A stretch of DNA of 64,000 nt from an uncultured Maricaulis sp. (GTDB lineage Bacteria; Pseudomonadota; Alphaproteobacteria; Caulobacterales; Maricaulaceae), in contig NZ_CAJQOO010000011.1 in the NCBI RefSeq assembly GCF_905480005.1, positions 41,784 to 105,783 on the forward strand, in the 5' to 3' direction. The notes beneath the pieces were generated by a model. It did no database searches. It was not told the origin of the DNA and was given only the letters and a program-made list of their open reading frames with translations. Positions within the stretch are counted from its first letter, which is position 1; each line of letters starts with the position of its first letter. Position numbers and translations under genes: made by a program. This document shows, piece by piece, positions 38,847 to 48,265 of this stretch.

Positions 38847-39377
38847 GTGATGCGGATCGACAAAATCCCCGCGGGCGAAAATCCGCCTGAGGACATCAAT
38901 GTCATCATCGAAGTCCCGGTCGGCGGCCAGCCGGTCAAGTACGAGATGGACAAGGATGCGGGCACGCTTTTTGTGGACCGTTACCTGCACACGCCGATGA
39001 GCTATCCGTGCAATTACGGCTTCATGCCGCACACCCTGTCGGAAGACGGTGACCCGATCGATGTGATGATCGTTGGCCACACCACGCTGGTGCCCGGCTG
39101 CGTCGTGCGCGCCCGTCCGATCGGCGTGCTGCTGATGGAAGACGAGAGCGGGATGGACGAGAAAATCCTGGCCGTTCCGCATCCCAAATTGTCGCCGCTA
39201 TACGGCAAGGTCAACGAGCCGGAGGACATCCCGGAACCGCAGCTGATGCGCATCAAGCATTTCTTCGAGCACTACAAGGATCTCGAGCCCAACAAGTGGG
39301 TGAAGGTGATCGGCTGGGGTGATGCGGCCAAGGCGCGCGAGCTGATCGTCGAATCGATCGAGCGCGAGAAGGGCTGA
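38847..39377 (+). CDS. ppa: Inorganic pyrophosphatase
   Basis: '[57 protein letters not shown]'. Confidence 0.97.
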   Translation: MMRIDKIPAGENPPEDINVIIEVPVGGQPVKYEMDKDAGTLFVDRYLHTPMSYPCNYGFMPHTLSEDGDPIDVMIVGHTTLVPGCVVRARPIGVLLMEDESGMDEKILAVPHPKLSPLYGKVNEPEDIPEPQLMRIKHFFEHYKDLEPNKWVKVIGWGDAAKARELIVESIEREKG

Positions 39378-39399
39378 GCCTTTTCGCACCGCCGACACG

Positions 39400-39433
39400 A
39401 AAAAGCCCCGGACTGGCTGGTCCGGGGCTTTTC
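39400..39433. terminator. Bidirectional intrinsic terminator between ppa and a convergent oxidoreductase
   Basis: AAAAAGCCCCGGAC-TGGCTG-GTCCGGGGCTTTT. Confidence 0.88.
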
Positions 39434-39448
39434 TGTGCGCTGGCGCGC

Positions 39449-41098
39449 CTATCCCATCCGCTTGCCGAAATCCTTCAGGATCTCGCGGGCGGCATTATGG
39501 CCGGGCGCACCGGTGACGCCGCCGCCGGGATGGGTGCCGGAGCCACATTGATACAAGCCCTTGATCGGGCTGCGATGATCGGCATGACCAAGCACCGGGC
39601 GGGCCGAGAAGAGCTGGTCCAGGCTCAGCGCGCCATGAAAAATGTCGCCGCCAACGAGGCCGAAGGTCCGTTCCAGATCCTTCGGCGTCAGGGCCTGGTA
39701 GCCCAGCACGCTGTCCTTGAAGCCGGGCGCCCAGCGCTCGACCGTGTCGAGCATGACCCGGGCGACCTCGTCACGATGATCATCCCAGTCGCGACCGCCG
39801 GGCAGTTCCGGCGAGACGTGTTGGCAGAACAGGCTGGCGACATGTTGGCCGTCCGGCGCCAGGGTCGGGTCCAGCGTTGAGGGGATCAGCATCTCGATGA
39901 TGGGCGCCTTTGACCAGCCATCGCGGCGGGCGTCGACATAGGCCTGTTCCATATAGGCGAGAGAGGGCGCCATGATGATGCCGGCGGTGAGATGATCGCC
40001 CTCGCCCGGCAGGGCTGTGAAACTCGGCAGCCGGTCCAGCGCGACATTCATCCGGAATGTGCCCGAGCCACAGCGATAATGGCGGATGCGCTCGCTGAAA
40101 TCATCGGGCAGGGCGGCCGGGTCGATCAGGGATCCGAACAGGAGTTTGGGGTTGAGGTTGGAGACCACCGCCCGGGCGCTGAGCGTCTCGCCGCTTGCCA
40201 GTCTGACCGCGCCCGAGCGTCCGGCGTCATCGACCAGGACATTCTCGACCGCGCATCCGGTGCGGATCTCGACCCCGCGTGCCTCACAGCAGCGCGCCAT
40301 GGCCTGGGTGATGGCCCCCATACCGCCGATGGCATGACCCCAGGCGCCCTTCTTGCCATTCACCTCGCCGAACAGGTGGTGGAGCAGGACATAGGCACTG
40401 CCCGGCGTGTAGGGGCTGGCGAAATTGCCGACAATGCTGTCGAAACCGAACAGCGCCTTGATGGCGTCACTCTCGAACCAGCCATCCAGCCAGTCTCCGG
40501 CCGATTTGGAGAAGAGGTCCAGCAGGTCACGGCGCGCCGTCATCGACATATTGCCCAGTTTTCCACCCAGATTGGCGGCTTTCAGCAAGTCCGGAATGGC
40601 GCCCAGGAAACTGCCCTCCGAGAGATTGGGCGGGGTCTCCAGGACCAGCGCGCGCAGCGTGTCGGCGACGACTTCAAGACGGGCTTCATAATCCCCCAGC
40701 CGTTCGGCATCGCGGGGCGAGAATTTGGCGAGATGCTCGCGGGTCAGTGCGTCGCCGGCCAGCAGATAGCGATCGTCTTCCAGCGGCAGGAAATTGCCGA
40801 TCCGCCGCTCGACAATCTCGAGGCCATGCCCGTGCAGATCGAGATCGGCGATTACTTTCGGGTTGAGCAGCGAGACGGTGTAGCTGGCGACGGAATTGCG
40901 GAAACCGGGATGGAATTCCTCGGTGACCGCTGCGCCGCCGACCATGTCGCGGCGTTCCAGCACGGTCACTTTCAAACCGGCCTTGGCCAGATAGGCGGCA
41001 CAGACCAGACCATTGTGGCCGCCACCGACGATGATGATGTCACGGTCGGGACGGGCGCCGTCGGCAGGGGTGTGGGCGGTTTTCTTGAGGGCGTTCAT
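39449..41098 (-). CDS. Phytoene-dehydrogenase-like / PYROXD2-like FAD-dependent oxidoreductase
   Basis: 'DIIIVGGGHNGLVCAAYLAKAGLKVTVLERRDMVGGAAVTEEFHPGFRNSVASYTVSLL'; C-terminal 'GLYQCGSGTHPGGGVTGAPGHNAAREIL'. Confidence 0.9.
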   Translation of the reverse strand: MNALKKTAHTPADGARPDRDIIIVGGGHNGLVCAAYLAKAGLKVTVLERRDMVGGAAVTEEFHPGFRNSVASYTVSLLNPKVIADLDLHGHGLEIVERRIGNFLPLEDDRYLLAGDALTREHLAKFSPRDAERLGDYEARLEVVADTLRALVLETPPNLSEGSFLGAIPDLLKAANLGGKLGNMSMTARRDLLDLFSKSAGDWLDGWFESDAIKALFGFDSIVGNFASPYTPGSAYVLLHHLFGEVNGKKGAWGHAIGGMGAITQAMARCCEARGVEIRTGCAVENVLVDDAGRSGAVRLASGETLSARAVVSNLNPKLLFGSLIDPAALPDDFSERIRHYRCGSGTFRMNVALDRLPSFTALPGEGDHLTAGIIMAPSLAYMEQAYVDARRDGWSKAPIIEMLIPSTLDPTLAPDGQHVASLFCQHVSPELPGGRDWDDHRDEVARVMLDTVERWAPGFKDSVLGYQALTPKDLERTFGLVGGDIFHGALSLDQLFSARPVLGHADHRSPIKGLYQCGSGTHPGGGVTGAPGHNAAREILKDFGKRMG

Positions 41099-41168
41099 GG
41101 CGCAGGAGATTGGCCGCGAACCGGAAAAAGCACAATGCAGAGTGCAAGTTGTGCCGGCGGAGCGTGGC

Positions 41169-41558
41169 TCAGGCCGTGCTGGCAAAGGCGCCGGCGACAT
41201 CCCGGGCCAGCACGAGGGCGCGCCCTTCGGCGATGATGTGCCCGCTTTTGGTGACGCAGGTCGTGGCCAGATCGACGAGATGCTTGTCGGGGCGCAGGCG
41301 CGTAATCTCGATTCGGGCCGTCAATTCGTCGCCCAGCGGCGCCGGCGCCAGGAAGCGGGTTTCCTGCTTGAGATAATTCGTGCCCTCACCCGGCAGGTCG
41401 ACGCCCAGAAGATAGGAGAAGAGGCCGTTGATCAGGGCTTCCGGCACGGTGTCGCCGGCGAGCGGAGCGCCGGTGAGTGTGTGCAGGGCGTCGGCATCCT
41501 GCGGCGAGAAGGTGCGCCGCGTGATCGCGCTCTGACCGATCGCGAGCGGCTGACTCAT
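41169..41558 (-). CDS. MaoC-like hotdog-fold protein
   Basis: MSQPLAIGQSAITRRTFSPQDADALHTLTG...; adjacent to second MaoC domain protein; 'VPEALINGLFSYLLGVDLPGEGTNYLKQETRFLAPAPLGDELTARIEI'. Confidence 0.75.
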   Translation of the reverse strand: MSQPLAIGQSAITRRTFSPQDADALHTLTGAPLAGDTVPEALINGLFSYLLGVDLPGEGTNYLKQETRFLAPAPLGDELTARIEITRLRPDKHLVDLATTCVTKSGHIIAEGRALVLARDVAGAFASTA

Positions 41559-41950
41559 ACCGTCACCTCGGTCTCGCCGAGGCAGGTGATGACGCCGTCC
41601 GAGAGGCGTGTGACTTTCAGTGCGATCGTCACGCCGTGTTCTGTTTCGCCCACTGTTTCGGCCTCGAAACGAAGCGCCTCGCCCGCCGGGCTGGGAGCCG
41701 GATATTGCGTGTTCTGTCTCAGCTGGCGTCCACCGGGCATGATTGTCTCCACCAGGCCGCGCAGGACAGAGCACAAAAGCGCGCCATGGGCGACGGTTCG
41801 ACCGAAACGGGTCCGGGCCGAGAATTCCGGGTCGACATGGATCGGGTTGTCATCGCCCGACAGGCGGGCGAAGGCGTTGAAATCGGCCTGGCTGAAAGTC
41901 CTGTCCAAGACTGCATGGTCACGCGCCGGGACGGGTTTCGGGGCCGTCAT
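41555..41950 (-). CDS. MaoC-family dehydratase
   Basis: 'TFSQADFNAFARLSGDDNPIHVDPEFSARTRFGRTVAHGALLCSVL'. Confidence 0.88.
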   Translation of the reverse strand: MTAPKPVPARDHAVLDRTFSQADFNAFARLSGDDNPIHVDPEFSARTRFGRTVAHGALLCSVLRGLVETIMPGGRQLRQNTQYPAPSPAGEALRFEAETVGETEHGVTIALKVTRLSDGVITCLGETEVTV

Positions 41951-43449
41951 TCAACCCCCTCCGGTCGGGGCAGGAGATGCTTCTGCACCTTGCCGGCGGC
42001 GGTGCGCGGAAACTCGTCAGCGCGCAGGAAGTGCCGGGGCAGCTTGTAGCCCGCCAGCCGTTCCCGGCACCAGGCGCGCAGGGCCTCGTCGGTCACCGAT
42101 TTGCCCGAACGCAGGATGAGATGGGCACAGCCGACCTCCCCCCACTTCTCGTCCGGCACGCCGGTCACCGTGGCTTCAAGGATGGCGGGGTGTTCGTCGA
42201 GGACATTCTCGACTTCGGCCGGATAGACGTTTTCGCCGCCCGAGATGTACATCTCCTTGATCCGGCCGGCGATGAAGCAATAGCCATCGGCGTCGAAACG
42301 GCCCAGATCGCCGCTCTTGAGCCAACCATCGGCGGTGAAGAGCGATGCGGTTTCGGCGTCGCGATGCCAATAGCCCGGCGTCAGGCCCGGTCCGAAGAAT
42401 TGCACCTCACCGGTCTCGCCCGTGGGCAATGGCGCGCCGTCTGGCGTGGCGATGCGCGCATTGATGAGGAGTTGCGGCTTGCCGACAGAGCCAATCTTCG
42501 CCAGCGCATGCTCGCGATCCATCAGAAAGGCGGTCGGACCGGTCTCGGTCATGCCGAAGCCGTTGCAAACGATCGCTCCGCGGGCAGCAAAGGTCTCGAT
42601 CAGCACGTCCGGCATGGGCGCACCGCCACAGGCCCAGTGGCGCAGCCGCGTCAGGTCTGCGCCCTCGAAGGCCGGGTGGACGGAGAGTTCGCGATAGACC
42701 GCCGGAACGCACAACATGACATCCAGGCGGCCCTCATCGATCAGTTTGAGAACCGCGCCGGCATCGAAGCCGGACAGGATGTGATTGAGTCCGCCTGCCA
42801 TCAGCACGGGCAGGGTGTGAAGATTGATGCCCGCCGTGTGGAAGAGAGGCAGGAAATTGACCGTCGCATCGCCGTCCCGCAGACCAATGGCCTGGGAGAT
42901 GTTGACGTAGTTCACCAGCGCCATGCGATAGGTCTGGATCACCCCCTTGGGACGACCGGTCGTGCCGGATGTATAGATCAGATACCACGGCTCATCACCG
43001 GGCCAGGCCGGGCGCCCCGGGTGCGGGGCTGCTGCCTTGCGCGCGCTTGGCCAGTCATCTTCCAGATCGACGCAGGTCAGCCCGGTCGGGGCGGCGGCCT
43101 CGGCGGCGGCGTCGGCATCCTCCGCACCGGCCAGAAGCAGGACCGGATCACAATCGGCGAGCAAGTCGCTCAATTCACGTGCCGGCATGCGCCAGTTGAG
43201 CGGTGCGAGAATGGCGCCCAGCTTGGCACAGGCAAACAGCGCCTCGAAAAACTCGATCCGGTTGCGGCACAGGATGGCGACGCGGTCCTTGGCTTTCACC
43301 CCGCGTCCAGCCAGCACGCTGGCCGCGCGAGCGCAGCGGTCTTCAAGCTCGGCAAAGCTGACCGTCTCGCCGGTTTCAACCCTGTGGAAGGCGGTCCGGT
43401 CGGGCGTCAGCGCCGCGCGCCTTGCGGTGATGTCGGTGATCATATCCAT
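41947..43449 (-). CDS. AMP-dependent acyl-CoA synthetase/ligase
   Basis: 'YLIYTSGTTGRPKGVIQTYRMAL', 'VCNGFGMTETGPTAFLM', 'GWLKSGDLGRFDADGYCFIAGRIKEMYISGGENVYPAEVE'. Confidence 0.95.
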   Translation of the reverse strand: MDMITDITARRAALTPDRTAFHRVETGETVSFAELEDRCARAASVLAGRGVKAKDRVAILCRNRIEFFEALFACAKLGAILAPLNWRMPARELSDLLADCDPVLLLAGAEDADAAAEAAAPTGLTCVDLEDDWPSARKAAAPHPGRPAWPGDEPWYLIYTSGTTGRPKGVIQTYRMALVNYVNISQAIGLRDGDATVNFLPLFHTAGINLHTLPVLMAGGLNHILSGFDAGAVLKLIDEGRLDVMLCVPAVYRELSVHPAFEGADLTRLRHWACGGAPMPDVLIETFAARGAIVCNGFGMTETGPTAFLMDREHALAKIGSVGKPQLLINARIATPDGAPLPTGETGEVQFFGPGLTPGYWHRDAETASLFTADGWLKSGDLGRFDADGYCFIAGRIKEMYISGGENVYPAEVENVLDEHPAILEATVTGVPDEKWGEVGCAHLILRSGKSVTDEALRAWCRERLAGYKLPRHFLRADEFPRTAAGKVQKHLLPRPEGVE

Positions 43450-44243
43450 CAGCCGGCCTCCGCTCTCGGACCGAGGAAGGCAGCCATCCGCTCACGCGTT
43501 TCCGGGCGGACGAGGAGGCGGGTGAAGGCTGCCAGCTCGCGGTCGAGACGGGTCGAGAGCGGGTCCCGGACATCGCGCGCTTCGAGCAGGCGGCGGGCGG
43601 TCACGGCGACGACCGGGTCGTGGCTGGCCAGTCCGGCGAGGAGTGTTTGCACGCCGTCCGTGAAGTCCGCGGCCGGGTAGAGCATGTCGGCCACGCCCAT
43701 CTCGAATGCCGCCAGAGCGCTGACGCGATTGTCGAGGGCAAGCCAGCTGGCGGTCCGTGCCGTACCGATCCGCTCCGGCAGGAGCGCGGTCCAGCCGCCA
43801 TCGGGCGCGAAGCCCATTTTTGCGTAATAGGGCTGGATGAAGGCGTCCTGGCTCATCACCGTGATATCACAGGCCAGCATCAGGCCGATCGCACCGCCGG
43901 TCACCGGTCCATTGACCGCGGCCACGGTGGGGCAGGGCAGAGCGCGCAGGGCCAGAATCGTGCGGTTGAGCGCGGACACAACGGCAGTGCCGAAGGCCTC
44001 AAGGGCTGCCGGATCTTCGGCGCGGGCGTGAAATTCGCGGATATCGCCGCCCGACGAGAAAGCCCGGCCTTGCCCGGTGAGCACAACCGCGCGGGCATCA
44101 ACACAGTGCGACAGCGCTTCGGTGAGGGCGTCGAGCAGGTCGGGCGTCAGGGCATTGGCACGTCCGGGACGGTTCAGGCGGACCCAGGCCGTATCGCCGT
44201 CACGGTCGAGAATGACCGGCATTATGTCCGGCATTTCACTCAT
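43449..44243 (-). CDS. Enoyl-CoA hydratase/isomerase family protein
   Basis: 'VVLTGQGRAFSSGGDIREFHAR', 'CPTVAAVNGPVTGGAIGLMLACDITVMSQDAFIQPYYAKMGFAPDGGWTALLPERIG'. Confidence 0.92.
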   Translation of the reverse strand: MSEMPDIMPVILDRDGDTAWVRLNRPGRANALTPDLLDALTEALSHCVDARAVVLTGQGRAFSSGGDIREFHARAEDPAALEAFGTAVVSALNRTILALRALPCPTVAAVNGPVTGGAIGLMLACDITVMSQDAFIQPYYAKMGFAPDGGWTALLPERIGTARTASWLALDNRVSALAAFEMGVADMLYPAADFTDGVQTLLAGLASHDPVVAVTARRLLEARDVRDPLSTRLDRELAAFTRLLVRPETRERMAAFLGPRAEAG

Positions 44244-44848
44244 GGTTTCAGGCCATTGGCGATGAGGTCGGAGACGGTGCGGGCAACCTCTTCCGGGTCG
44301 CGATCCCCTTCCCAGATACCGTATCGGAGCCCCATGAAAACGCTCATCCCGATCAGGGCCCAGGCGCGCGTACCCTGGTCGCCGGCCCGGACCTCGCCCC
44401 GCGCCGCGGCGTCTTCCAGATTGCGCTGATAGCGTTCGAGGAAGACGTCGTAGTGAGCCTTGTAGGCGTCCGGCGCGACGAATTGGCTCTCTTCGATGAT
44501 CCGGTAGAGATTCGGGTGGGCGCGGGCGAATTCGATATAGGCGACCAGACCGCGATGTTCGGTCTCCAGGCGGTCGGGCGCACCCTTGACGCGTTCGGCG
44601 ATCCAGCCGCGTGTCATGTCGCCCATATGCGCCACCAGGGCGCGGAAAATTTCGTCCTTGGAATCGAAATAAACGTAGAAAGTCCCCAGGGCCACCGAGG
44701 CGCGGCGCGTAATATCGCCGATCGAGGTGGCATGAAAACCATTCTCCCCGAAAGCCCCTTCAGCCGCATCCAGCAACCTGTTCCGGGTCCTTTGACCGCG
44801 TGCGGTCTTGGGTCGTTTATCGACCGAGCTCGTTTCAGAAGTTGACAT
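44240..44848 (-). CDS. TetR-family transcriptional regulator
   Basis: 'RGQRTRNRLLDAAEGAFGENGFHATSIGDITRRASVALGTFYVYFDSKDEIFRALV'. Confidence 0.95.
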   Translation of the reverse strand: MSTSETSSVDKRPKTARGQRTRNRLLDAAEGAFGENGFHATSIGDITRRASVALGTFYVYFDSKDEIFRALVAHMGDMTRGWIAERVKGAPDRLETEHRGLVAYIEFARAHPNLYRIIEESQFVAPDAYKAHYDVFLERYQRNLEDAAARGEVRAGDQGTRAWALIGMSVFMGLRYGIWEGDRDPEEVARTVSDLIANGLKP

Positions 44849-44972
44849 ATGATTCAGTTTTCACAAAATGGATCCTAAATCAATATGGCACGATCCAGCG
44901 AAAATTGGACGGCCAAGGGGAGTTTGAGTTTTGGCCAACCCGCAGCCGCAAGGTCCGGAAAACGGTGAGCGC

Positions 44973-45842
44973 ATGACGCGTCACCTCACCCTGCGTGACG
45001 GGACGGTTCTGGCCTATCGCGATATCGGTAGCGGACCGGTGCTCTTCCTGGTCCATGGCTGGGCGGCGTCGGGCATCTTCTTCGAAGACATCGCGGCCCG
45101 ACTGGCAGACGAGTTTCGCGTCATCATTCCGGACCTGCGCGGTCATGGCGATACGCCGGCCGGGCCCGGGAGGGCGACAATCACCGACCTGGCCGATGAC
45201 ATGGACGAGCTTATCGCCACGCTGGGCATCGCCCCGATAATTGCGCTCGGCTGGTCAATGGGGGCCACGGTATTGTGGTCGATGATCGAGCGTCATGGCC
45301 ATGACCGGCTGGCCGGCATGGTCATCGAGGATATGAGCCCGCGCATCCTCAATGATGCGAGCTGGACGCTCGGCATGTCGAGCGGCATGGATGTCGAGGC
45401 TTCGGTCCGCGCGACCGCAGCCATGCGGGCCGACTGGCCTGCCTATGCCGCCGCCTTTGCCCCGCGCATTTTTGCCCGCGACCGGGCGGCTCGCGAGCCG
45501 CAAATCGTCGCGGAAGCCCTGACACTCCTGGTCGCCCGAAACGCCAATTCCATGGCGGATCTGTGGGCGTCCATGGCGCAGCAAGACCTGCGCGCAACCC
45601 TTCCGGGAATGGCCATCCCGGCGCTGATCGCCTTCGGCGAACGCAGCGATGCCTATGGCCCGGAGACGAGCCGCTATCTCGTCGAAACCCTGCCCGCCGC
45701 AACGGCGCACGGGTTCGCCCACTCCGGGCATGCACCGCATCTCGAACAACCGGAAGAATTTGTCGACGCGGTCAGAAACTTCGCCCGCCAGGCCCTGGCG
45801 CAGGCGGCATCCAACGACACCATCGAGGGGAGTACCCAATGA
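44973..45842 (+). CDS. Alpha/beta hydrolase
   Basis: 'LFLVHGWAASGIFFEDIAARLADEFRVIIPDLRGHGDTPAGPG', nucleophile elbow 'IIALGWSMGATVL', 'GFAHSGHAPHLEQPEEFV'. Confidence 0.93.
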   Translation: MTRHLTLRDGTVLAYRDIGSGPVLFLVHGWAASGIFFEDIAARLADEFRVIIPDLRGHGDTPAGPGRATITDLADDMDELIATLGIAPIIALGWSMGATVLWSMIERHGHDRLAGMVIEDMSPRILNDASWTLGMSSGMDVEASVRATAAMRADWPAYAAAFAPRIFARDRAAREPQIVAEALTLLVARNANSMADLWASMAQQDLRATLPGMAIPALIAFGERSDAYGPETSRYLVETLPAATAHGFAHSGHAPHLEQPEEFVDAVRNFARQALAQAASNDTIEGSTQ

Positions 45843-48151
45843 AAAAGTTCAAGACCCTGACGGGCAGCGCGCTCTTGCTGAGCACGGTTGCCACATCAGC
45901 CCTGATCACGGCTCCGACCGTGGCCCAGGACAATGGCGCGTCCCAGGACCGCGAAGTCATCACCGTGACGGCTCGTCGTCGCGAGGAAACACTGCAGGAC
46001 GTGCCGCTGTCTGTCTCGGCCATGTCCGGGGAAGATCTCGAGCGCATGGGCGCGCTCGACATCGTCGCCATTGCTGACACCACACCGAATATCACGCTGG
46101 AAGTGTCCCGCGGCACCAATTCGACCCTGTCCGCCTTCATCCGCGGCGTCGGTCAGCAGGATCCGGTTGCCGGTTTCGAAGCCGGTGTCGGCATTTATGT
46201 CGACGACGTCTATCTCAACCGTCCGCAGGGCGCTGTGCTCGATATCTATGATGTCGACCGCATCGAAGTACTGCGCGGCCCGCAGGGCACGCTTTATGGC
46301 CGCAACACAATCGGTGGTGCCGTCAAATACGTCACCCGTCGCATCGACCCGGATCAGCCGACCCTGTCGACCCGGGTCAGCGTCGGCAGCTATGGCCAGC
46401 TCGACACGGTCCTGTCCGGCAGCGCCCCGCTCGACGACACATTCCGCATCGGTGCGACAATCGGCCGTTTCACGCGCGATGGCTTCGGTGAGAACCTGAA
46501 TACCGGCGAAGAAAACTACGACAAGAATGTCTTCGGCTACCGCGTCTCCGCCGAATGGGAACCGACGGACACCTTCTTTGTTCGCCTGGCCTATGACAGC
46601 GTCTCTGACACATCGAATGCGCGTGGCGGTCACCGCCTGATTCCGGGCGCCCTGTCCGGTGCGCCTGTCCTGGACAATGTCCATGACACCCGCGCCGGCC
46701 TGAATGTCGTCGACCAGGAAGTCGAAGGCGATGGCGTCGCCTTGACCGCTGAATGGGAGATCAATGAGAATTGGACGATCCGCAATATCCTCGCCGATCG
46801 CTCCGACACCTCGATCACCCCGATCGATTTCGACAACCTGCCGTCCGGCGATCTCGACGTGCCGGCGATCTACGAGAACGAGCAGTTCTCCGAAGAGTTC
46901 CAGCTGCTCTACTCCGGTGAGCGTCTGAACGGTCTGGTTGGCTATTACTATCTCGACGCCAATGCGACGACGGTCTTTGATGTGCTGCTGGAAAACCTCG
47001 GCGCTGCAATCGCCCTGCCGGGCCTGAACGCCCAGACCTTCGGCGATGTCGACACCAAGACCTGGTCGGTCTTTGCCAACTTCACCTATGACCTCACCGA
47101 TGAGTTCTCGCTGACACTCGGCGGCCGTTACACCGAAGACGAGCGGACATCGACCGTTCTGCGTCGGACCTATATCAACGGTTTCTCCGAGTTCTTTGGT
47201 GGCGCCGGCATTCCGATCGCCACGACATCGGACTTCACCGGCACCAATTCCTGGGATGATTTCTCGCCGACCGCCTCGCTTGCCTGGCAGCCGAATGCCG
47301 AGAACAATTTCTACGTGACCTATTCCCAGGGCTTCAAGGGTGGTGGTTTCGATCCGCGCGCCCAGACGACGGGCACACCGGACTTTGACCAGAACGGCAC
47401 GATCGAGGCCGATGAAGTCTTCCAGTTCATGAGCTTTGATCCGGAGACGGTCGACAGCATCGAGATCGGCTGGAAATACCAGGGCAATGGCTATCGCCAC
47501 AGCCTGGCCGTCTTCAACATGGACTATACCGACATCCAGGTGCCGGGTTCTGTGGGTATCGATACCGATAATGACGGTATCAACGACACCTTCACCGGCG
47601 TGACCACCAATGCCGGCGCCGCCACCATTCGCGGTATCGAATATGAAGGCTCGCTGGATCTCGGTCAGGACGTGTTCGCCCAGGGCGACATCATGACCCT
47701 CGGCTGGGCCGTCGGCCTGCTGGACGGCGAATACGACCAGTTCATCAATGCCTTCGGTGTTGATGTCTCTGATCAGGTCGTGATCCAGAACACGCCGGAC
47801 ACCACGGCTTCGGCCACGCTGACCTACATCACGCCGCTGCATGGTGGCGATCTGTCGGTCATCAACACGATCAGCCATCGTGGTGACTCCAGCCAGTTCG
47901 AATTCCCCTTCCCGCTGCTTGATCAGGGTGCCTACACCCTGTGGAACGCATCCATGGTCTGGGAAGGCGAGGACGGTCACTGGCAGTTCGGCCTGCATGG
48001 CCGCAACCTGACCGATGAAGAGTATCGGGTCTCCGGCTATGACTTCGTCAACAATACGACGCTGGCACCGGAACTGGGCCTTGAAGGTACGCTGGTTGGC
48101 TATTACGGCCCGCCGCGCACGGTGACGGCCACGATCTCCTGGCGCTACTAG
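45839..48151 (+). CDS. TonB-dependent receptor
   Basis: Signal peptide MKKFKTLTGSALLLSTVATSALITAPTVAQ; TonB box/plug 'EVITVTARRREETLQDVPLSVSAMSGEDLERMG', C-terminal 'YYGPPRTVTATISWRY'; ATGA overlap with preceding hydrolase. Confidence 0.96.
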   Translation: MKKFKTLTGSALLLSTVATSALITAPTVAQDNGASQDREVITVTARRREETLQDVPLSVSAMSGEDLERMGALDIVAIADTTPNITLEVSRGTNSTLSAFIRGVGQQDPVAGFEAGVGIYVDDVYLNRPQGAVLDIYDVDRIEVLRGPQGTLYGRNTIGGAVKYVTRRIDPDQPTLSTRVSVGSYGQLDTVLSGSAPLDDTFRIGATIGRFTRDGFGENLNTGEENYDKNVFGYRVSAEWEPTDTFFVRLAYDSVSDTSNARGGHRLIPGALSGAPVLDNVHDTRAGLNVVDQEVEGDGVALTAEWEINENWTIRNILADRSDTSITPIDFDNLPSGDLDVPAIYENEQFSEEFQLLYSGERLNGLVGYYYLDANATTVFDVLLENLGAAIALPGLNAQTFGDVDTKTWSVFANFTYDLTDEFSLTLGGRYTEDERTSTVLRRTYINGFSEFFGGAGIPIATTSDFTGTNSWDDFSPTASLAWQPNAENNFYVTYSQGFKGGGFDPRAQTTGTPDFDQNGTIEADEVFQFMSFDPETVDSIEIGWKYQGNGYRHSLAVFNMDYTDIQVPGSVGIDTDNDGINDTFTGVTTNAGAATIRGIEYEGSLDLGQDVFAQGDIMTLGWAVGLLDGEYDQFINAFGVDVSDQVVIQNTPDTTASATLTYITPLHGGDLSVINTISHRGDSSQFEFPFPLLDQGAYTLWNASMVWEGEDGHWQFGLHGRNLTDEEYRVSGYDFVNNTTLAPELGLEGTLVGYYGPPRTVTATISWRY

Positions 48152-48207
48152 GCCTCCTGGTTCGGCGGACGGGACCCTCCCCTGTTCGCCGGTTCCGGAC
48201 TATCCTG

Positions 48208-48245
48208 ACGGCGGCGCCCAGACCGGGTGCCGCCGTTCTTGTTTT
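48208..48245 (+). terminator. Intrinsic terminator after TonB receptor
   Basis: ACGGCGGC...GCCGCCGT followed by TCTTGTTTT. Confidence 0.65.
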
Positions 48246-48265
48246 CTCAACTCACGGGGTCTGCC

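Noticed and set aside
41169-41774. 201-aa version of the MaoC-like ORF
   Set aside because: The first 72 residues overlap the preceding MaoC gene out of frame and look non-coding; ATG 41558 begins the homologous region.
45896-47998. 700-aa minus-strand ORF
   Set aside because: Fully antisense to a clear TonB-dependent receptor; typical spurious long ORF in high-GC DNA with no recognisable domain.
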